Below are positions 24,087-31,349 of a stretch of 40,179 bases of DNA, in pieces (positions within the stretch are counted from its first letter, which is position 1; each line of letters begins with the position of its first letter). The notes under the pieces are model-generated. The model was not told the origin of the DNA and ran no database searches. It saw only the letters and a program-made list of their open reading frames with translations. Location: positions 1-40,179 of the IMG/VR virus record IMGVR_UViG_3300038555_000008. The stretch is one strand, 5' to 3'. This DNA is from a virus. Made by a program: the position numbers and the translations under genes.

Positions 24087-24772
24087 CGTCCGCCGCCCTC
24101 CCGCGTTTCTGGCCGCCCCAGCATTGGGCCGCGCGCCAGCGTCTCGCCGACCCCGCCGAGGCGCTGTGGAGCGAGCTACGCATCGCGCGCGGCGCGATCG
24201 ACGTCGTCGAACTGACAATCCGCGCGATCGAGCATTGCGAGGACGCCTTCGCAATCCGCGGCGATGCCTTCCGCCGCTTCGATCAGCTGCTCGACGACTG
24301 GGTCGCGCGCGGCCTCGTCACCCTCACCGGCCATCCGGCCCGCTACGATCTTGTCAGGGAATATCAGCACTTGCGCTCGCCGCCACCGCCGCCCGCTCCG
24401 CGTCCCTTGCCATTTCCGAAACGCACCCAGCAGCAACGGTTGTGGTCGGCGATGAAGGTACTTCGGACCTTCGACCTGCCGACCCTGATGATGGCCGCCT
24501 CGGCAAACCGGCGCGCCGCCGCCGACATGGTCCGCCTGCTCGAACAGGGCGGCTGGCTTCGGGCGACGGCAAACGGCTGGACGACCGCCGCTTCCCGCAA
24601 ATGGGGGCCGGTCGTGCCGTCGATGCGCCGCGAGCGCGGCCGCGGCGGTTCCGTAACGCGCATCACCGACCGGATCAGCGGTCTCACGGTCGAAATTCCG
24701 GCGCGTTCGTCGGCGCGCTCCAGACGACAGGACGCTTCCAACAACGCCTTTGCAGACGGGGGGATAGGTTAA
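24083..24772 (+). CDS. Hypothetical early protein with winged-helix-like domain
   Basis: 229 residues. The middle (KRTQQQRLWSAMKVLRTFDLPTLMMAASANRRAAADMVRLLEQGGWLRATANGW) has the layout of a winged helix-turn-helix that might bind DNA. The first part (LWSELRIARGAIDVVELTIRAIEH... LLDDWVARGLVTLTGHPARYDL) may be a second helical domain. GTG start with a 4-bp overlap. Similar genes follow B in several Mu-like phages, but I do not know their role. Confidence 0.6.
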   Translation: MTSAALPRFWPPQHWAARQRLADPAEALWSELRIARGAIDVVELTIRAIEHCEDAFAIRGDAFRRFDQLLDDWVARGLVTLTGHPARYDLVREYQHLRSPPPPPAPRPLPFPKRTQQQRLWSAMKVLRTFDLPTLMMAASANRRAAADMVRLLEQGGWLRATANGWTTAASRKWGPVVPSMRRERGRGGSVTRITDRISGLTVEIPARSSARSRRQDASNNAFADGGIG

Positions 24773-24774
24773 CC

Positions 24775-25182
24775 ATGTCGGGTAACGTTAATAAAAACAG
24801 TGACTTGTCTAACCTTGACCGCGCCCGCGCCGCATGGGGTCCGAACTTGCCTCGCTGGGTCCAGCTGCTCGCCAGCGCCTGCGATGCGACCAGCCAACAG
24901 AGGGCGGGCGAGCGGATCGGCAAGTCCGGACCCTATGTCAGCCGCATCGTCCGCAACGACTATCCCGGCGATCTCGCCGAGGCGGAGAAGCTCGTCCGCG
25001 CCGCTTGGGGCAATGAGGATGTCGTCTGCCCGCTCTGGGGTCCGATCCCGCTCGCCAGCTGCATGACCGCGCGCCGCCGCACCCTGCCGCCGACGAACCG
25101 CGTCCATCACCTCCATCGCGGCACCTGCCCGACCTGTCCGAACAATAGCGACGGGCAGGGCTTCGACGAGGAGGCGGCCTGA
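24775..25182 (+). CDS. Hypothetical early protein, XRE-like fragment
   Basis: 135 residues, ATG after GGGGGATAGG. Residues 26-62 (PRWVQLLASACDATSQQRAGERIGKSGPYVSRIVRNDYPGD) look like an HTH that reads host/phage DNA (SGPYVSRIVR as recognition helix). The C-terminal part has a CPTCP pair and LHRGTCPTCPNN, possibly metal-binding. This matches a type of transcriptional-regulator-like gene found after MuB in alphaproteobacterial phages; the exact job is unknown. Confidence 0.6.
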   Translation: MSGNVNKNSDLSNLDRARAAWGPNLPRWVQLLASACDATSQQRAGERIGKSGPYVSRIVRNDYPGDLAEAEKLVRAAWGNEDVVCPLWGPIPLASCMTARRRTLPPTNRVHHLHRGTCPTCPNNSDGQGFDEEAA

Positions 25183-25298
25183 TGCGCCCGCCCGCCGAAG
25201 TTCGTCGTGCGCAATGGCGCGGCGCAGTCCTGACGGTCGTTTGGCTGTTCGTTCTGCTGTGGGCGCTGCTGACCGGCGTGATGGTGGTGACGCCGTGA
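25182..25298 (+). CDS. Single-pass membrane microprotein
   Basis: 38 residues: short basic start (RPPAEVRRAQWRGA) then one hydrophobic segment (VLTVVWLFVLLWALLTGVMVV). Shares one base (A) with the upstream TGA. It is followed by a similar membrane microprotein. Function unknown; perhaps membrane-targeted exclusion (speculation). Confidence 0.55.
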   Translation: MRPPAEVRRAQWRGAVLTVVWLFVLLWALLTGVMVVTP

Positions 25299-25408
25299 TC
25301 GCGCCGCCTCCGCCGCCGTCGCTTTGGCACCAGCTGTTGATGGCCGTCTCCAGCGTCCTCGCCGGCGCCTTCGTGGCGACCATCATCATTTTCGCCCCGC
25401 TCATCTGA
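25295..25408 (+). CDS. Second single-pass membrane microprotein
   Basis: 37 residues from a GTG overlapping the upstream stop by 4 bp: Pro-rich start (IAPPPPPSLWHQ) and one hydrophobic segment (LLMAVSSVLAGAFVATIIIFAPLI). Forms a tandem pair with the upstream protein. Function unknown. Confidence 0.5.
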   Translation: MIAPPPPPSLWHQLLMAVSSVLAGAFVATIIIFAPLI

Positions 25409-25419
25409 AAGGAATTCCC

Positions 25420-26019
25420 ATGGGCCGCCGTAAAGCCGCACCTCAACAAGCGCCGACGACACTCCCTGAGGCGATCGCCACGCTCGAACGCTATCTTTCC
25501 ATCACGGGTGAGATCGACCGCACGAAGACCGAAGCCGATCGTGCGATCCTTGCGATCCAGACGTCACGCGACGAACTCGTCGCGCCGATGAAGGCGCAGG
25601 CCGAAGATCTGTTCCTTCAGCTGCGCGCATGGTGGGGCGTCGCCGGGCCGGACATGACGAAGGGCCGCAAGTCGATCGAACTGGCCGGCGCCCTGATCGG
25701 CATCCGCAAGACGACGCCCAGCCTGAAACTGCCGCGCGGCATGAAGGTCGAAGAGGCCGTGGCGTTCGTCCAGGCGATCGTCGCCGACTATCCGGGCGCC
25801 CGCGATCTGCTTCGCGTCAAGACCGAGCTGGAAAAGCCCGCGCTCATCACGCTGCTGCGCAGCTCGACGGCCGTCGGTCCGGTGGCGGAGCGGATCTCGC
25901 GCGGCGGCTTCACCGTCGCGCAGCGTGACGAATTCTTCATCGATCGCGCGGCGCCGAAAGTGCCCGATCCCGAAACCGTCGAAACGCCCGCGCCCGCGAT
26001 TGCCGAGGTGGCGTCGTGA
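25420..26019 (+). CDS. gam: Gam-like host-nuclease inhibitor
   Basis: 199 residues. Helical coiled N-terminus (EAIATLERYLSITGEIDRTKTEADRAILAIQTSRDELVAPMKAQAEDLFLQLRAWW) then KGRKSIELAGALIGIRKTTPSLKLPRG, typical of Mu Gam proteins. Gam binds DNA ends and protects phage DNA from exonucleases during transposition. An RBS AAGGAATTCCC precedes the ATG at 25420. The C-terminus is Pro/Ala-rich. It sits in the semi-essential early region as in Mu. Confidence 0.88.
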   Translation: MGRRKAAPQQAPTTLPEAIATLERYLSITGEIDRTKTEADRAILAIQTSRDELVAPMKAQAEDLFLQLRAWWGVAGPDMTKGRKSIELAGALIGIRKTTPSLKLPRGMKVEEAVAFVQAIVADYPGARDLLRVKTELEKPALITLLRSSTAVGPVAERISRGGFTVAQRDEFFIDRAAPKVPDPETVETPAPAIAEVAS

Positions 26020-26270
26020 TCGTCGCCCACAGCAACGCGGCAGGCGAGCTGCTGCTCCACTTCCGTTTCGACAACGGCTGGACCGCCTCGTTGGCGCCGA
26101 ACGCCGACGGCACCGCCACGGTCGCCGCCTGGGCCAGCCACGAAGCCGAGCCAAGGTTCGGCCTGTGCCGCGTCGTCGGCGGCGGCCCCGTCGGCGCCGA
26201 ACAGGCCACAGCCTTCCTCTCCGACATCTTCAACGCAGCCGAGGTGAAATCCCATGACAAAACGATTTGA
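26016..26270 (+). CDS. Hypothetical FDNGW-motif protein 1
   Basis: 84 residues from a GTG overlapping the gam stop. Core LHFRFDNGWTASLAPNADGTATVAAWASHEAEPRFGL; related in layout to the next gene (RLNFDNGWAVSIVL). Beta-rich, probably a small globular protein. Tandem relatives suggest duplication. Function unknown. Confidence 0.6.
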   Translation: MIVAHSNAAGELLLHFRFDNGWTASLAPNADGTATVAAWASHEAEPRFGLCRVVGGGPVGAEQATAFLSDIFNAAEVKSHDKTI

Positions 26271-26520
26271 AGCGGACGTGTGCCCTGAGACGTTCGCGCC
26301 ACGCTTGCGCCTCAACTTCGATAACGGATGGGCCGTGTCGATTGTCCTCCGCATGGAGGCGAACAGCCGTTGCGAATTCGGCATGGCCTCTCTCGCGGCC
26401 TGCCCGACCGGGCGCTGGGGCACCGGTGCGACGGAGCTGGGGGAAAACGAGGCGTCGCCCGACGAAGTCGCGACATACGTCGCCATGATCGCGGCGCGCC
26501 CGCAGGTGGTGGCGTCGTGA
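26254..26520 (+). CDS. Hypothetical FDNGW-motif protein 2
   Basis: 88 residues, overlapping the previous gene by 17 bp. LRLNFDNGWAVSIVLRMEANSRCEFGMASLA and a helical C-terminus (ASPDEVATYVAMIAARPQV) align in order with the previous protein, so a tandem paralogue. Function unknown. Confidence 0.6.
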   Translation: MTKRFEADVCPETFAPRLRLNFDNGWAVSIVLRMEANSRCEFGMASLAACPTGRWGTGATELGENEASPDEVATYVAMIAARPQVVAS

Positions 26521-26783
26521 GTGACTATACCCTTATCCCCGCCTCGACGCTGCTGACCGAAACGGCGGGCGGGCCGCCCCGCACCGGCGGCATCGGCTTC
26601 ACGATCGACGCCGGACAGCTCAGCTTCGCGATCGCCGACGCGAACGGCAACGTGATGCTGGCAACGCTTCACGCAACGGTGCTCGACGAATTCTGCGGCA
26701 GGCTCGCCGATCATATCGCCGAAGTGTCGCCCGAGGCGGCGAAAGCCCAGCTGGAGGCCGAGTCATGGCCGACCATGCAATAA
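26517..26783 (+). CDS. Hypothetical early protein
   Basis: 88 residues from GTG (SDYTLIPASTLLTETAGG) overlapping the upstream stop by 4 bp. Central beta part (GIGFTIDAGQLSFAIADANGNVMLATLH) and a helical end. Loosely similar in size and order to the two preceding proteins, but without the FDNGW motif. The final 19 bases overlap the DnaA-like gene. Confidence 0.55.
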   Translation: MSDYTLIPASTLLTETAGGPPRTGGIGFTIDAGQLSFAIADANGNVMLATLHATVLDEFCGRLADHIAEVSPEAAKAQLEAESWPTMQ

Positions 26784-27154
26784 GTGACGCCGTCACTATC
26801 CGCGTCGATCGCTTCCGTCACTGGTTACCCCAGCTCGTGGCGGCGACGGCGGAGATCGGCGGAATGGACACGACCGAGCTGGTGGCGCCGTGCCGCATCG
26901 GATGGAACGTCAAGCTGCGCGCCGCAGTCATTCTCGCCGCGGTCGACGTCTTCGGCAAAAGCTGGAGCGAGATCGGGCGCGCCCTTGGCGGCCGCAATCA
27001 TGCGACGATGATCCATGCCTATAAGGCTGCCGAGCGGCTCGCCGAGCACGATGCAGAGTTCCGGAAGCTTTCGACGCTGATCTTCGCGGTAGCGCGCGAG
27101 ATCGCGCGGCGTCCGACCCTGACGGTCGAGATCGAGCCGGGGCAGCCGCTGTGA
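26765..27154 (+). CDS. DnaA domain IV-like DNA-binding protein
   Basis: 129 residues. RAAVILAAVDVFGKSWSEIGRALGGRNHATMIHAYKAAERLAE (52-94) is the DnaA C-terminal domain: the GGRNHATMIHAYK stretch (75-87) matches the DnaA signature (GGRDHSTV...A) that contacts DnaA boxes. There is no ATPase domain, so it cannot act as an initiator itself. It might bind DnaA boxes in host or phage DNA to redirect or block replication (inference). Unusual for Mu. Overlaps upstream gene by 19 bp. Confidence 0.8.
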   Translation: MADHAISDAVTIRVDRFRHWLPQLVAATAEIGGMDTTELVAPCRIGWNVKLRAAVILAAVDVFGKSWSEIGRALGGRNHATMIHAYKAAERLAEHDAEFRKLSTLIFAVAREIARRPTLTVEIEPGQPL

Positions 27155-27342
27155 AGCCCAATCCCGGTCACTGTCCCGAAGAGGCGATCGGCAAGCGCGT
27201 CCGCGTCCGCTTCGCCGACGGCTCGATCGCCAAGGACGTGCCCGGCGCCCCGCCGGGCTGGGCGGCCGATGGCCGGAACGGCTGCCGCTGGACGCTCACC
27301 AGCCATCCCCTCGACATCGCTGAATATGAGGTGATTTCATGA
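27151..27342 (+). CDS. Hypothetical small early protein
   Basis: 63 residues from a GTG overlapping the DnaA-like stop. KRVRVRFADGSIAKDVPGAPPGWAADGRNGCRWTLTSHPLDIAEYEVI has the look of a small beta-barrel-like protein with a repeated GR/W pattern. No family recognised. Confidence 0.5.
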   Translation: MKPNPGHCPEEAIGKRVRVRFADGSIAKDVPGAPPGWAADGRNGCRWTLTSHPLDIAEYEVIS

Positions 27343-27614
27343 AACCCGACGAAGAGAAGCTGCTCGCCTTCATCGCCAGTAAGATCGAAGCGACCGGCGA
27401 AGCCCCGACCTATAGGGAAATGCGGGCGCATACAGGACTTCAGAGCAATCACGGCGTTGCCCTTCGCATCGACCGCCTCTGCGCCAAGGGACACCTCATC
27501 CGCGACGCGCGCGTCCACCGCGGGCTGAAGCTCGCGGGCTCGCCGCTGGGAAATATCCCGACCGCCGAGTTGCAGGCCGAACTGGCGCGCCGCGAGCGGG
27601 AGAGCGAACGATGA
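27339..27614 (+). CDS. LexA N-terminal-like winged-helix protein
   Basis: 91 residues. KLLAFIASKIEATGEAPTYREMRAHTGLQSNHGVALRIDRLCAKGHLIRDARVHRGLKL (residues 7-66) matches the LexA DNA-binding domain (cf. I..TG..PT..E.A..LG..S....L..L..KG.I....RG). It has no peptidase part. Could be a phage regulator binding LexA-like sites or a decoy for SOS control (inference). ATG overlaps upstream TGA. Confidence 0.75.
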   Translation: MKPDEEKLLAFIASKIEATGEAPTYREMRAHTGLQSNHGVALRIDRLCAKGHLIRDARVHRGLKLAGSPLGNIPTAELQAELARRERESER

Positions 27615-27871
27615 CAACGCTCCTTCCCGACGAGGCGGCGATCGTCGCCGCATGGTCCGCGTCGGAGGCCGCCGCCGAGTTGCTGCGTTTCGCGCGCGAA
27701 GGCCGCTTCAGCGACAACATACCCTTTTCGGATGACGTTGTCGGCAAGCTCGCTGACGCCATGCTGAAGGTGATCGACATCGAGGGGCCATCGCCCTTCC
27801 TGATCGCCGAAGAGCGTGAGCTACTTGCCGCGTTTCGCGCCCACGTCGCCCAATTCATCGAAGGTTGGTGA
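27611..27871 (+). CDS. Hypothetical early protein
   Basis: 86 residues, ATG overlapping the upstream stop by 4 bp. Helical (EAAIVAAWSASEAAAELLRFAREGRF... VGKLADAMLKVIDIEGPSPFLIAEERELLAAFRAHVAQFIEGW). No recognised family. Confidence 0.55.
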   Translation: MTTLLPDEAAIVAAWSASEAAAELLRFAREGRFSDNIPFSDDVVGKLADAMLKVIDIEGPSPFLIAEERELLAAFRAHVAQFIEGW

Positions 27872-27873
27872 AA

Positions 27874-28095
27874 ATGAGCGACCTGCAATTCAAGTTGGCC
27901 GTGCAGCGCGTCACGCGCGGCAAGTTCGACATCGGCCTCTCCGGCGTGTTGCGCGATCTCTATAACGCCGGCCTTCCCGATCTCGGCGGCGCCCAGGTCG
28001 CGCGCCAACTTCGCGCGCTGGGCTATCGCCGCGATGGCTGGCACGGCACCGGCTATGACCGGACGCCTCGCTATGTGTGGGGGAACGTGTCGTGA
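27874..28095 (+). CDS. Hypothetical early protein
   Basis: 73 residues from ATG two bases after the upstream TGA; the short upstream TTG/GTG extension was not used. Basic and helical, with a layout (RVTRGKFDIGLSGVLRDLYNAGLPDLGGAQVARQLRALGYRRDGWHGTGYDRTPRYVWG) like small winged-helix proteins. No confident family. Confidence 0.55.
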   Translation: MSDLQFKLAVQRVTRGKFDIGLSGVLRDLYNAGLPDLGGAQVARQLRALGYRRDGWHGTGYDRTPRYVWGNVS

Positions 28096-28811
28096 GCGTC
28101 CGTCCCGCACCGCGCCGCGGCCCCGCTGCGCCCGCCGATCCCAAGGCCGCGCTGATGCGCGCGATCATGGCCGCCTGCAAGCGCCAGGGCATCGACAACG
28201 ACACCCGCCATGCCACGCAAAAGCGGGTCACCGGCAAGGACTCGATGACGGATATGACCGTCGCCGAACTGATGCGCCTGCGCGACCATTTCAACCGCGG
28301 CTGGAAGGGGCCGAAGGGCCAGCGCCCGCATATCGGCAAGGTCCGCGCGCTCTGGTGGTCGCTCTACTGGATCGGCGCTATCGAGCGCGTTGAAGACGAG
28401 GCGCTCAATGCCTTCGTCAAACGCCAGGCGCATATCCAGCACATTAATTTCCTCGACCATCGCGGCGCCATGCCGGTGATCGAAGGGCTGAAGGCCTGGT
28501 TGGAGCGCGAAGGCGTTATGTGGTGGTCGGCCGAACAGCTCGCCGGCGTGGTCGCGACCGGCGCAATGACATCGGCGGGCACGGCCTTTTCACAGGCCGA
28601 GGCCGATCGCCACGCCGTCCTCGACCAGCTGGCGATCCGCCTCGATCGCGCCGGCCTCATGAACCGCTTCGCGCTCTATGACTGGATAGGTGCGTGCGTC
28701 GGACGGGAGACGCCCCGGCAATGGTCGTTCTCAGCGTCCGAACTGGACCAAGGCCTCCGCGCCCTCGGCAAGAAATACCGCTCCCACCTCGCAAAGGTGC
28801 AGCGGCTGTGA
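28092..28811 (+). CDS. gemA: GemA-like (Mu gp16, DUF1018) regulatory protein
   Basis: 239 residues from a GTG overlapping the upstream stop. AALMRAIMAACKRQGIDNDTRHATQKRVTGKDSM and GPKGQRPHIGKVRALWWSLYWIGAIERVEDEALNAFVKRQAHIQHINFLD are the DUF1018/GemA pattern (Mu gp16). GemA affects host gene expression and gyrase-related supercoiling in Mu. The C-terminal 100 residues (from WWSAEQLAGVVATGAMTSAG) appear to be an additional helical region. Confidence 0.85.
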   Translation: MSVRPAPRRGPAAPADPKAALMRAIMAACKRQGIDNDTRHATQKRVTGKDSMTDMTVAELMRLRDHFNRGWKGPKGQRPHIGKVRALWWSLYWIGAIERVEDEALNAFVKRQAHIQHINFLDHRGAMPVIEGLKAWLEREGVMWWSAEQLAGVVATGAMTSAGTAFSQAEADRHAVLDQLAIRLDRAGLMNRFALYDWIGACVGRETPRQWSFSASELDQGLRALGKKYRSHLAKVQRL

Positions 28812-29323
28812 AACTCGATCGCCCCTGCACGATAGACGAGCTGCCGATCCCGAAAGACGCTCGGGTCACCAAGAAATGGACCGAGCAGATGCGTGAAATG
28901 GCCGCCCATATCGGCGCCTATCGCACGCTCCTGGTCGTAGACGCCCTTGGCGGGCAGCAGATCGATATTCCCAGCGATCCCGCCAACAATCGCATGGCGT
29001 CGTTCCTCGGCGACGAGGGCGCCGCGATCATGTCGCGGATCTACGGCGGCAACAAGCTGTGGGTGCCCGTTGCCCGCCCGGCGCTTAACGAGGCGCGGCG
29101 CGCTGGCATCATCGCCGCGATCCGCGAGCGCAAGATGACGATCGCCGAGGCGGCGCCGATCCTGAGGACGTCGCGCAGTTATCTCGGCTACCTCGTGAAC
29201 AAGACCGACGAGGGCGAGGAGGTTGAGCCCTACGTCCCGCGCCGGGGTCAGCCCGACCCGCGCCAGCTCGACATGTTTGCCGCCCCAGCGCCGATCACCG
29301 ATGAAACTGCGGCCGCTTCCTGA
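28808..29323 (+). CDS. Mor-like transcription activator (putative)
   Basis: 171 residues from a GTG overlapping gemA's stop. IGAYRTLLVVDALGGQQIDIPSDPANNRMASFLGDEGAAIMSRIYGGNKLWVPVA resembles the beta-rich dimer domain of Mu Mor/C. The following EARRAGIIAAIRERKMTIAEAAPILRTSRSYLGYLVNK would be a helix-turn-helix. Right after gemA is the position of mor in Mu, which turns on middle transcription. Identification is moderate: no exact signature, but order and domain layout fit. Confidence 0.65.
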   Translation: MKLDRPCTIDELPIPKDARVTKKWTEQMREMAAHIGAYRTLLVVDALGGQQIDIPSDPANNRMASFLGDEGAAIMSRIYGGNKLWVPVARPALNEARRAGIIAAIRERKMTIAEAAPILRTSRSYLGYLVNKTDEGEEVEPYVPRRGQPDPRQLDMFAAPAPITDETAAAS

Positions 29324-29666
29324 AACCGCCGCGCTCGCCCGGTCGATGACGGCGGCGGCCGATCAGCCCGACGCGATCATCGGCAAGCATCTGGCGCGGC
29401 GGCTATGGTCGGCGCTGAAGGCGCGCGAGGGCGACATATTGAGCGCGTTCCTGAATTGCGACGCGATGGAAATCCTCGACCCGACCTATCAGGCCGCTGC
29501 GATCCTGTTCGCGCGCGGCGTCTACGTCGAACCATGCCGGCGCTTGATCCCGACCCAGCCTCTCGTTTATCTCGCGACGTGGCCCGATGGCAGCAGCCGT
29601 AATCTGTCCGAAGCCAGCCTCCTCTATCTCGCCGGAATAGCCGCTAACGGCTGCCCGCTCCGGTGA
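29301..29666 (+). CDS. Hypothetical protein at end of early/middle operon
   Basis: 121 residues, ATG 23 bp before the end of the Mor-like gene. KHLARRLWSALKAREGDILSAFLNCDAMEILDPTYQAAAILFARGVYVEPCRRL... no family recognised. The last gene before the terminator at 29696..29721. Confidence 0.55.
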   Translation: MKLRPLPETAALARSMTAAADQPDAIIGKHLARRLWSALKAREGDILSAFLNCDAMEILDPTYQAAAILFARGVYVEPCRRLIPTQPLVYLATWPDGSSRNLSEASLLYLAGIAANGCPLR

Positions 29667-29695
29667 CCCGTCTCTGACAATGTGAACTCCACGCG

Positions 29696-29721
29696 CGGCG
29701 CCTGAAAGGCGCCGTTGTTTT
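29696..29721 (+). terminator. Rho-independent terminator between early/middle and packaging genes
   Basis: CGGCGCC-TGAAA-GGCGCCG followed by TTGTTTT: a 7-bp GC stem, 5-base loop and a T-rich tail. It separates the gemA/mor-like operon from the packaging operon, whose first start is only 21 bases further, so a downstream promoter has little room. Partial read-through or antitermination is likely. Confidence 0.8.
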
Positions 29722-29742
29722 GCTGCTGCATTGGGGTTTCAC

Positions 29743-30105
29743 ATGGGTTCAACACTGGCAAAGTTCATGGTCTATTGGCCGCTTGCCGTTTTCGCGCTGC
29801 CGATCCTGCTGGCGGTCGGCCTTCTCTGGCTCCGCACCAAGTTCCCCGAGCTGACCGCGTTCAACCAGGCGGTCAAAGACATCGCCGATCTCAAATCCAA
29901 GGTGGGTATCTTCGAAGTCGAGCTGAAGGAGCTTCGCAACGACATCGAAAGCGAGCCGACCCGCGCCCAGGTGCTAGCACAGCTCGCCGACGCGATCGCG
30001 CGGCTGAGCCGGGTCGAGGGCGGGATCGAGGGCGTCAACCGCCAGCTTCAGGCGCAAAGCCAGTGGATACAGGCCCTCGCGCTGCCGCCGGAGGGACGCC
30101 GGTGA
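29743..30105 (+). CDS. DUF2730-like membrane/coiled-coil protein
   Basis: 120 residues: one N-terminal membrane segment (FMVYWPLAVFALPILLAVGLLWL) followed by a coiled coil (AVKDIADLKSKVGIFEVELKELRNDIESE...RLSRVEGGIEGVNRQLQAQSQW). This is the shape of DUF2730 proteins found just before the DUF3486/terminase genes of Mu-like phages. Function unknown; could tether packaging or lysis components. Overlaps the next GTG by 4 bp. Confidence 0.75.
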   Translation: MGSTLAKFMVYWPLAVFALPILLAVGLLWLRTKFPELTAFNQAVKDIADLKSKVGIFEVELKELRNDIESEPTRAQVLAQLADAIARLSRVEGGIEGVNRQLQAQSQWIQALALPPEGRR

Positions 30106-30392
30106 TCCATCCTGCCATTGCTCCGACCGTTCGGCGAGCGATCCTCGATCTCATTCACGACGTCGGCGGCGAGGTCGATGATGACACTGCTACGATCTTG
30201 CTCAACGAGATCGGTCACCGCGTCGCCCGATCGGACGTCGCCGACGAAATCCGCTGGCTCGCCGACAAGGGGCTCCTGAAGGTCACCGAAACGCCGGCGA
30301 TGCTCGTCATCGCCTCGACGAGCGACGGCCGCGACACCGCGATGGGCCGCCTGCGGTTCGAAGGCGTCAGCCGTCACAAGACGGGCGAATGA
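30102..30392 (+). CDS. VpaChn25_0724-like winged-helix phage protein
   Basis: 96 residues from a GTG overlapping the upstream stop. RRAILDLIHDVGGEVDDDTATILLNEIGHRVARSDVADEIRWLADKGLLKVT is a winged-helix pattern of the VpaChn25_0724 family, which lies between DUF2730 and DUF3486 genes in transposable phages. Function unknown. Confidence 0.75.
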   Translation: MIHPAIAPTVRRAILDLIHDVGGEVDDDTATILLNEIGHRVARSDVADEIRWLADKGLLKVTETPAMLVIASTSDGRDTAMGRLRFEGVSRHKTGE

Positions 30393-30393
30393 C

Positions 30394-30927
30394 GTGGCAC
30401 CTCGTTCCTCAATCGAGCGCAACCCGGCCCTTCAGGCTGCCGTCGAAAAGCTGATCGCCGAGGGCGAGCACACGATCGACGACATCCACGAGGCTGTCGC
30501 CGAATATGGCGTCTCGCGCTCGGCCGTCGGCCGCTACGCCAACCGATATCGCCCACTCGTCGATACCATCATCCGCGACCGCGCCGTCCGGCAGGCGATG
30601 CATAAGCACCTGCCCGCCGGCATCGACACCGGCCTGATCGACATCGCCATCCATCGCGCGCAGTCGGAAGTCCTGCGCGCGATGGATGCCTTGGGCGACG
30701 ATGAGGAGCCTGCGAACGCCGATCGCATCGGCAAACTCGTCCGCGCCCTCAACGGCGTCATCAAGGCGATGCGCGAAAAGCGCGAGTTCGAGGAAGAGGT
30801 CCGCGCCAGCGAGCGCGCTCGCGCTGCAGACGCTGCGGCCGAGGCAATGACCGAGGCCGGGGCCGGCGAGGCGCAGATCGAGGCAATCCGGCGCAAAATC
30901 CTCGGAATGCGGGAAAAGCAAGGATGA
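30394..30927 (+). CDS. DUF3486 protein, small-terminase-like (Mu gp27)
   Basis: 177 residues; GTG start one base after the upstream stop. Contains an HTH (TIDDIHEAVAEYGVSRSAVGRYANRY) and helical body (ALNGVIKAMREKREFEEEVRASERARAA), matching DUF3486 (Mu gp27). By position it is the likely small terminase subunit that recognises the pac site near a phage end. Ends overlapping the next ATG by 4 bp. Confidence 0.85.
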   Translation: MAPRSSIERNPALQAAVEKLIAEGEHTIDDIHEAVAEYGVSRSAVGRYANRYRPLVDTIIRDRAVRQAMHKHLPAGIDTGLIDIAIHRAQSEVLRAMDALGDDEEPANADRIGKLVRALNGVIKAMREKREFEEEVRASERARAADAAAEAMTEAGAGEAQIEAIRRKILGMREKQG

Positions 30928-31349
30928 GCGCGACCGATCGGCCGCAGCCGCTCTTGCGTTTCGCGGGACGGAGACCGGAGGAGGGCGCGCGTGCCAGCGC
31001 GCCGTTTCCGCTGGCCGTCGCACTGCGCGATTATGCGATAGCGCAGGGCCTGGCGATCGACAAGCTGACGCGCAGCCGCGTGGCAGCATCGGACAGCATC
31101 CATCTCGCGATGACCGACCTCGCTGGTCGCTGTTGGAATATGCGCGTTTCCAACCATCGCCGCCCGCGTCGCACTGGCCATGCCGTCCCGCACGTCGACC
31201 TTGTCAGTCTGGACGGCGTCGCCGGCATCGCCGTCGGCCGTCGTCTGATTGACGAAATCCTCGCGGGCAATGTGCCGTGGTTCGATCCCGATGAAACCAT
31301 CCGCCCCCTCCCGCGCACTCGCCGCAACAGCAGGATACGGCGCCGATGA
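30924..31349 (+). CDS. Hypothetical packaging-region protein
   Basis: 141 residues. Basic, with HLAMTDLAGRCWNMRVSNHRRPRRTGHAVPHVDLVSLDGVAGIAVGRRLIDEILAG and a very basic end (RTRRNSRIRRR). It is between the small and large terminase genes and overlaps both by 4 bp; DNA binding is plausible. No family recognised. Confidence 0.55.
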   Translation: MSATDRPQPLLRFAGRRPEEGARASAPFPLAVALRDYAIAQGLAIDKLTRSRVAASDSIHLAMTDLAGRCWNMRVSNHRRPRRTGHAVPHVDLVSLDGVAGIAVGRRLIDEILAGNVPWFDPDETIRPLPRTRRNSRIRRR

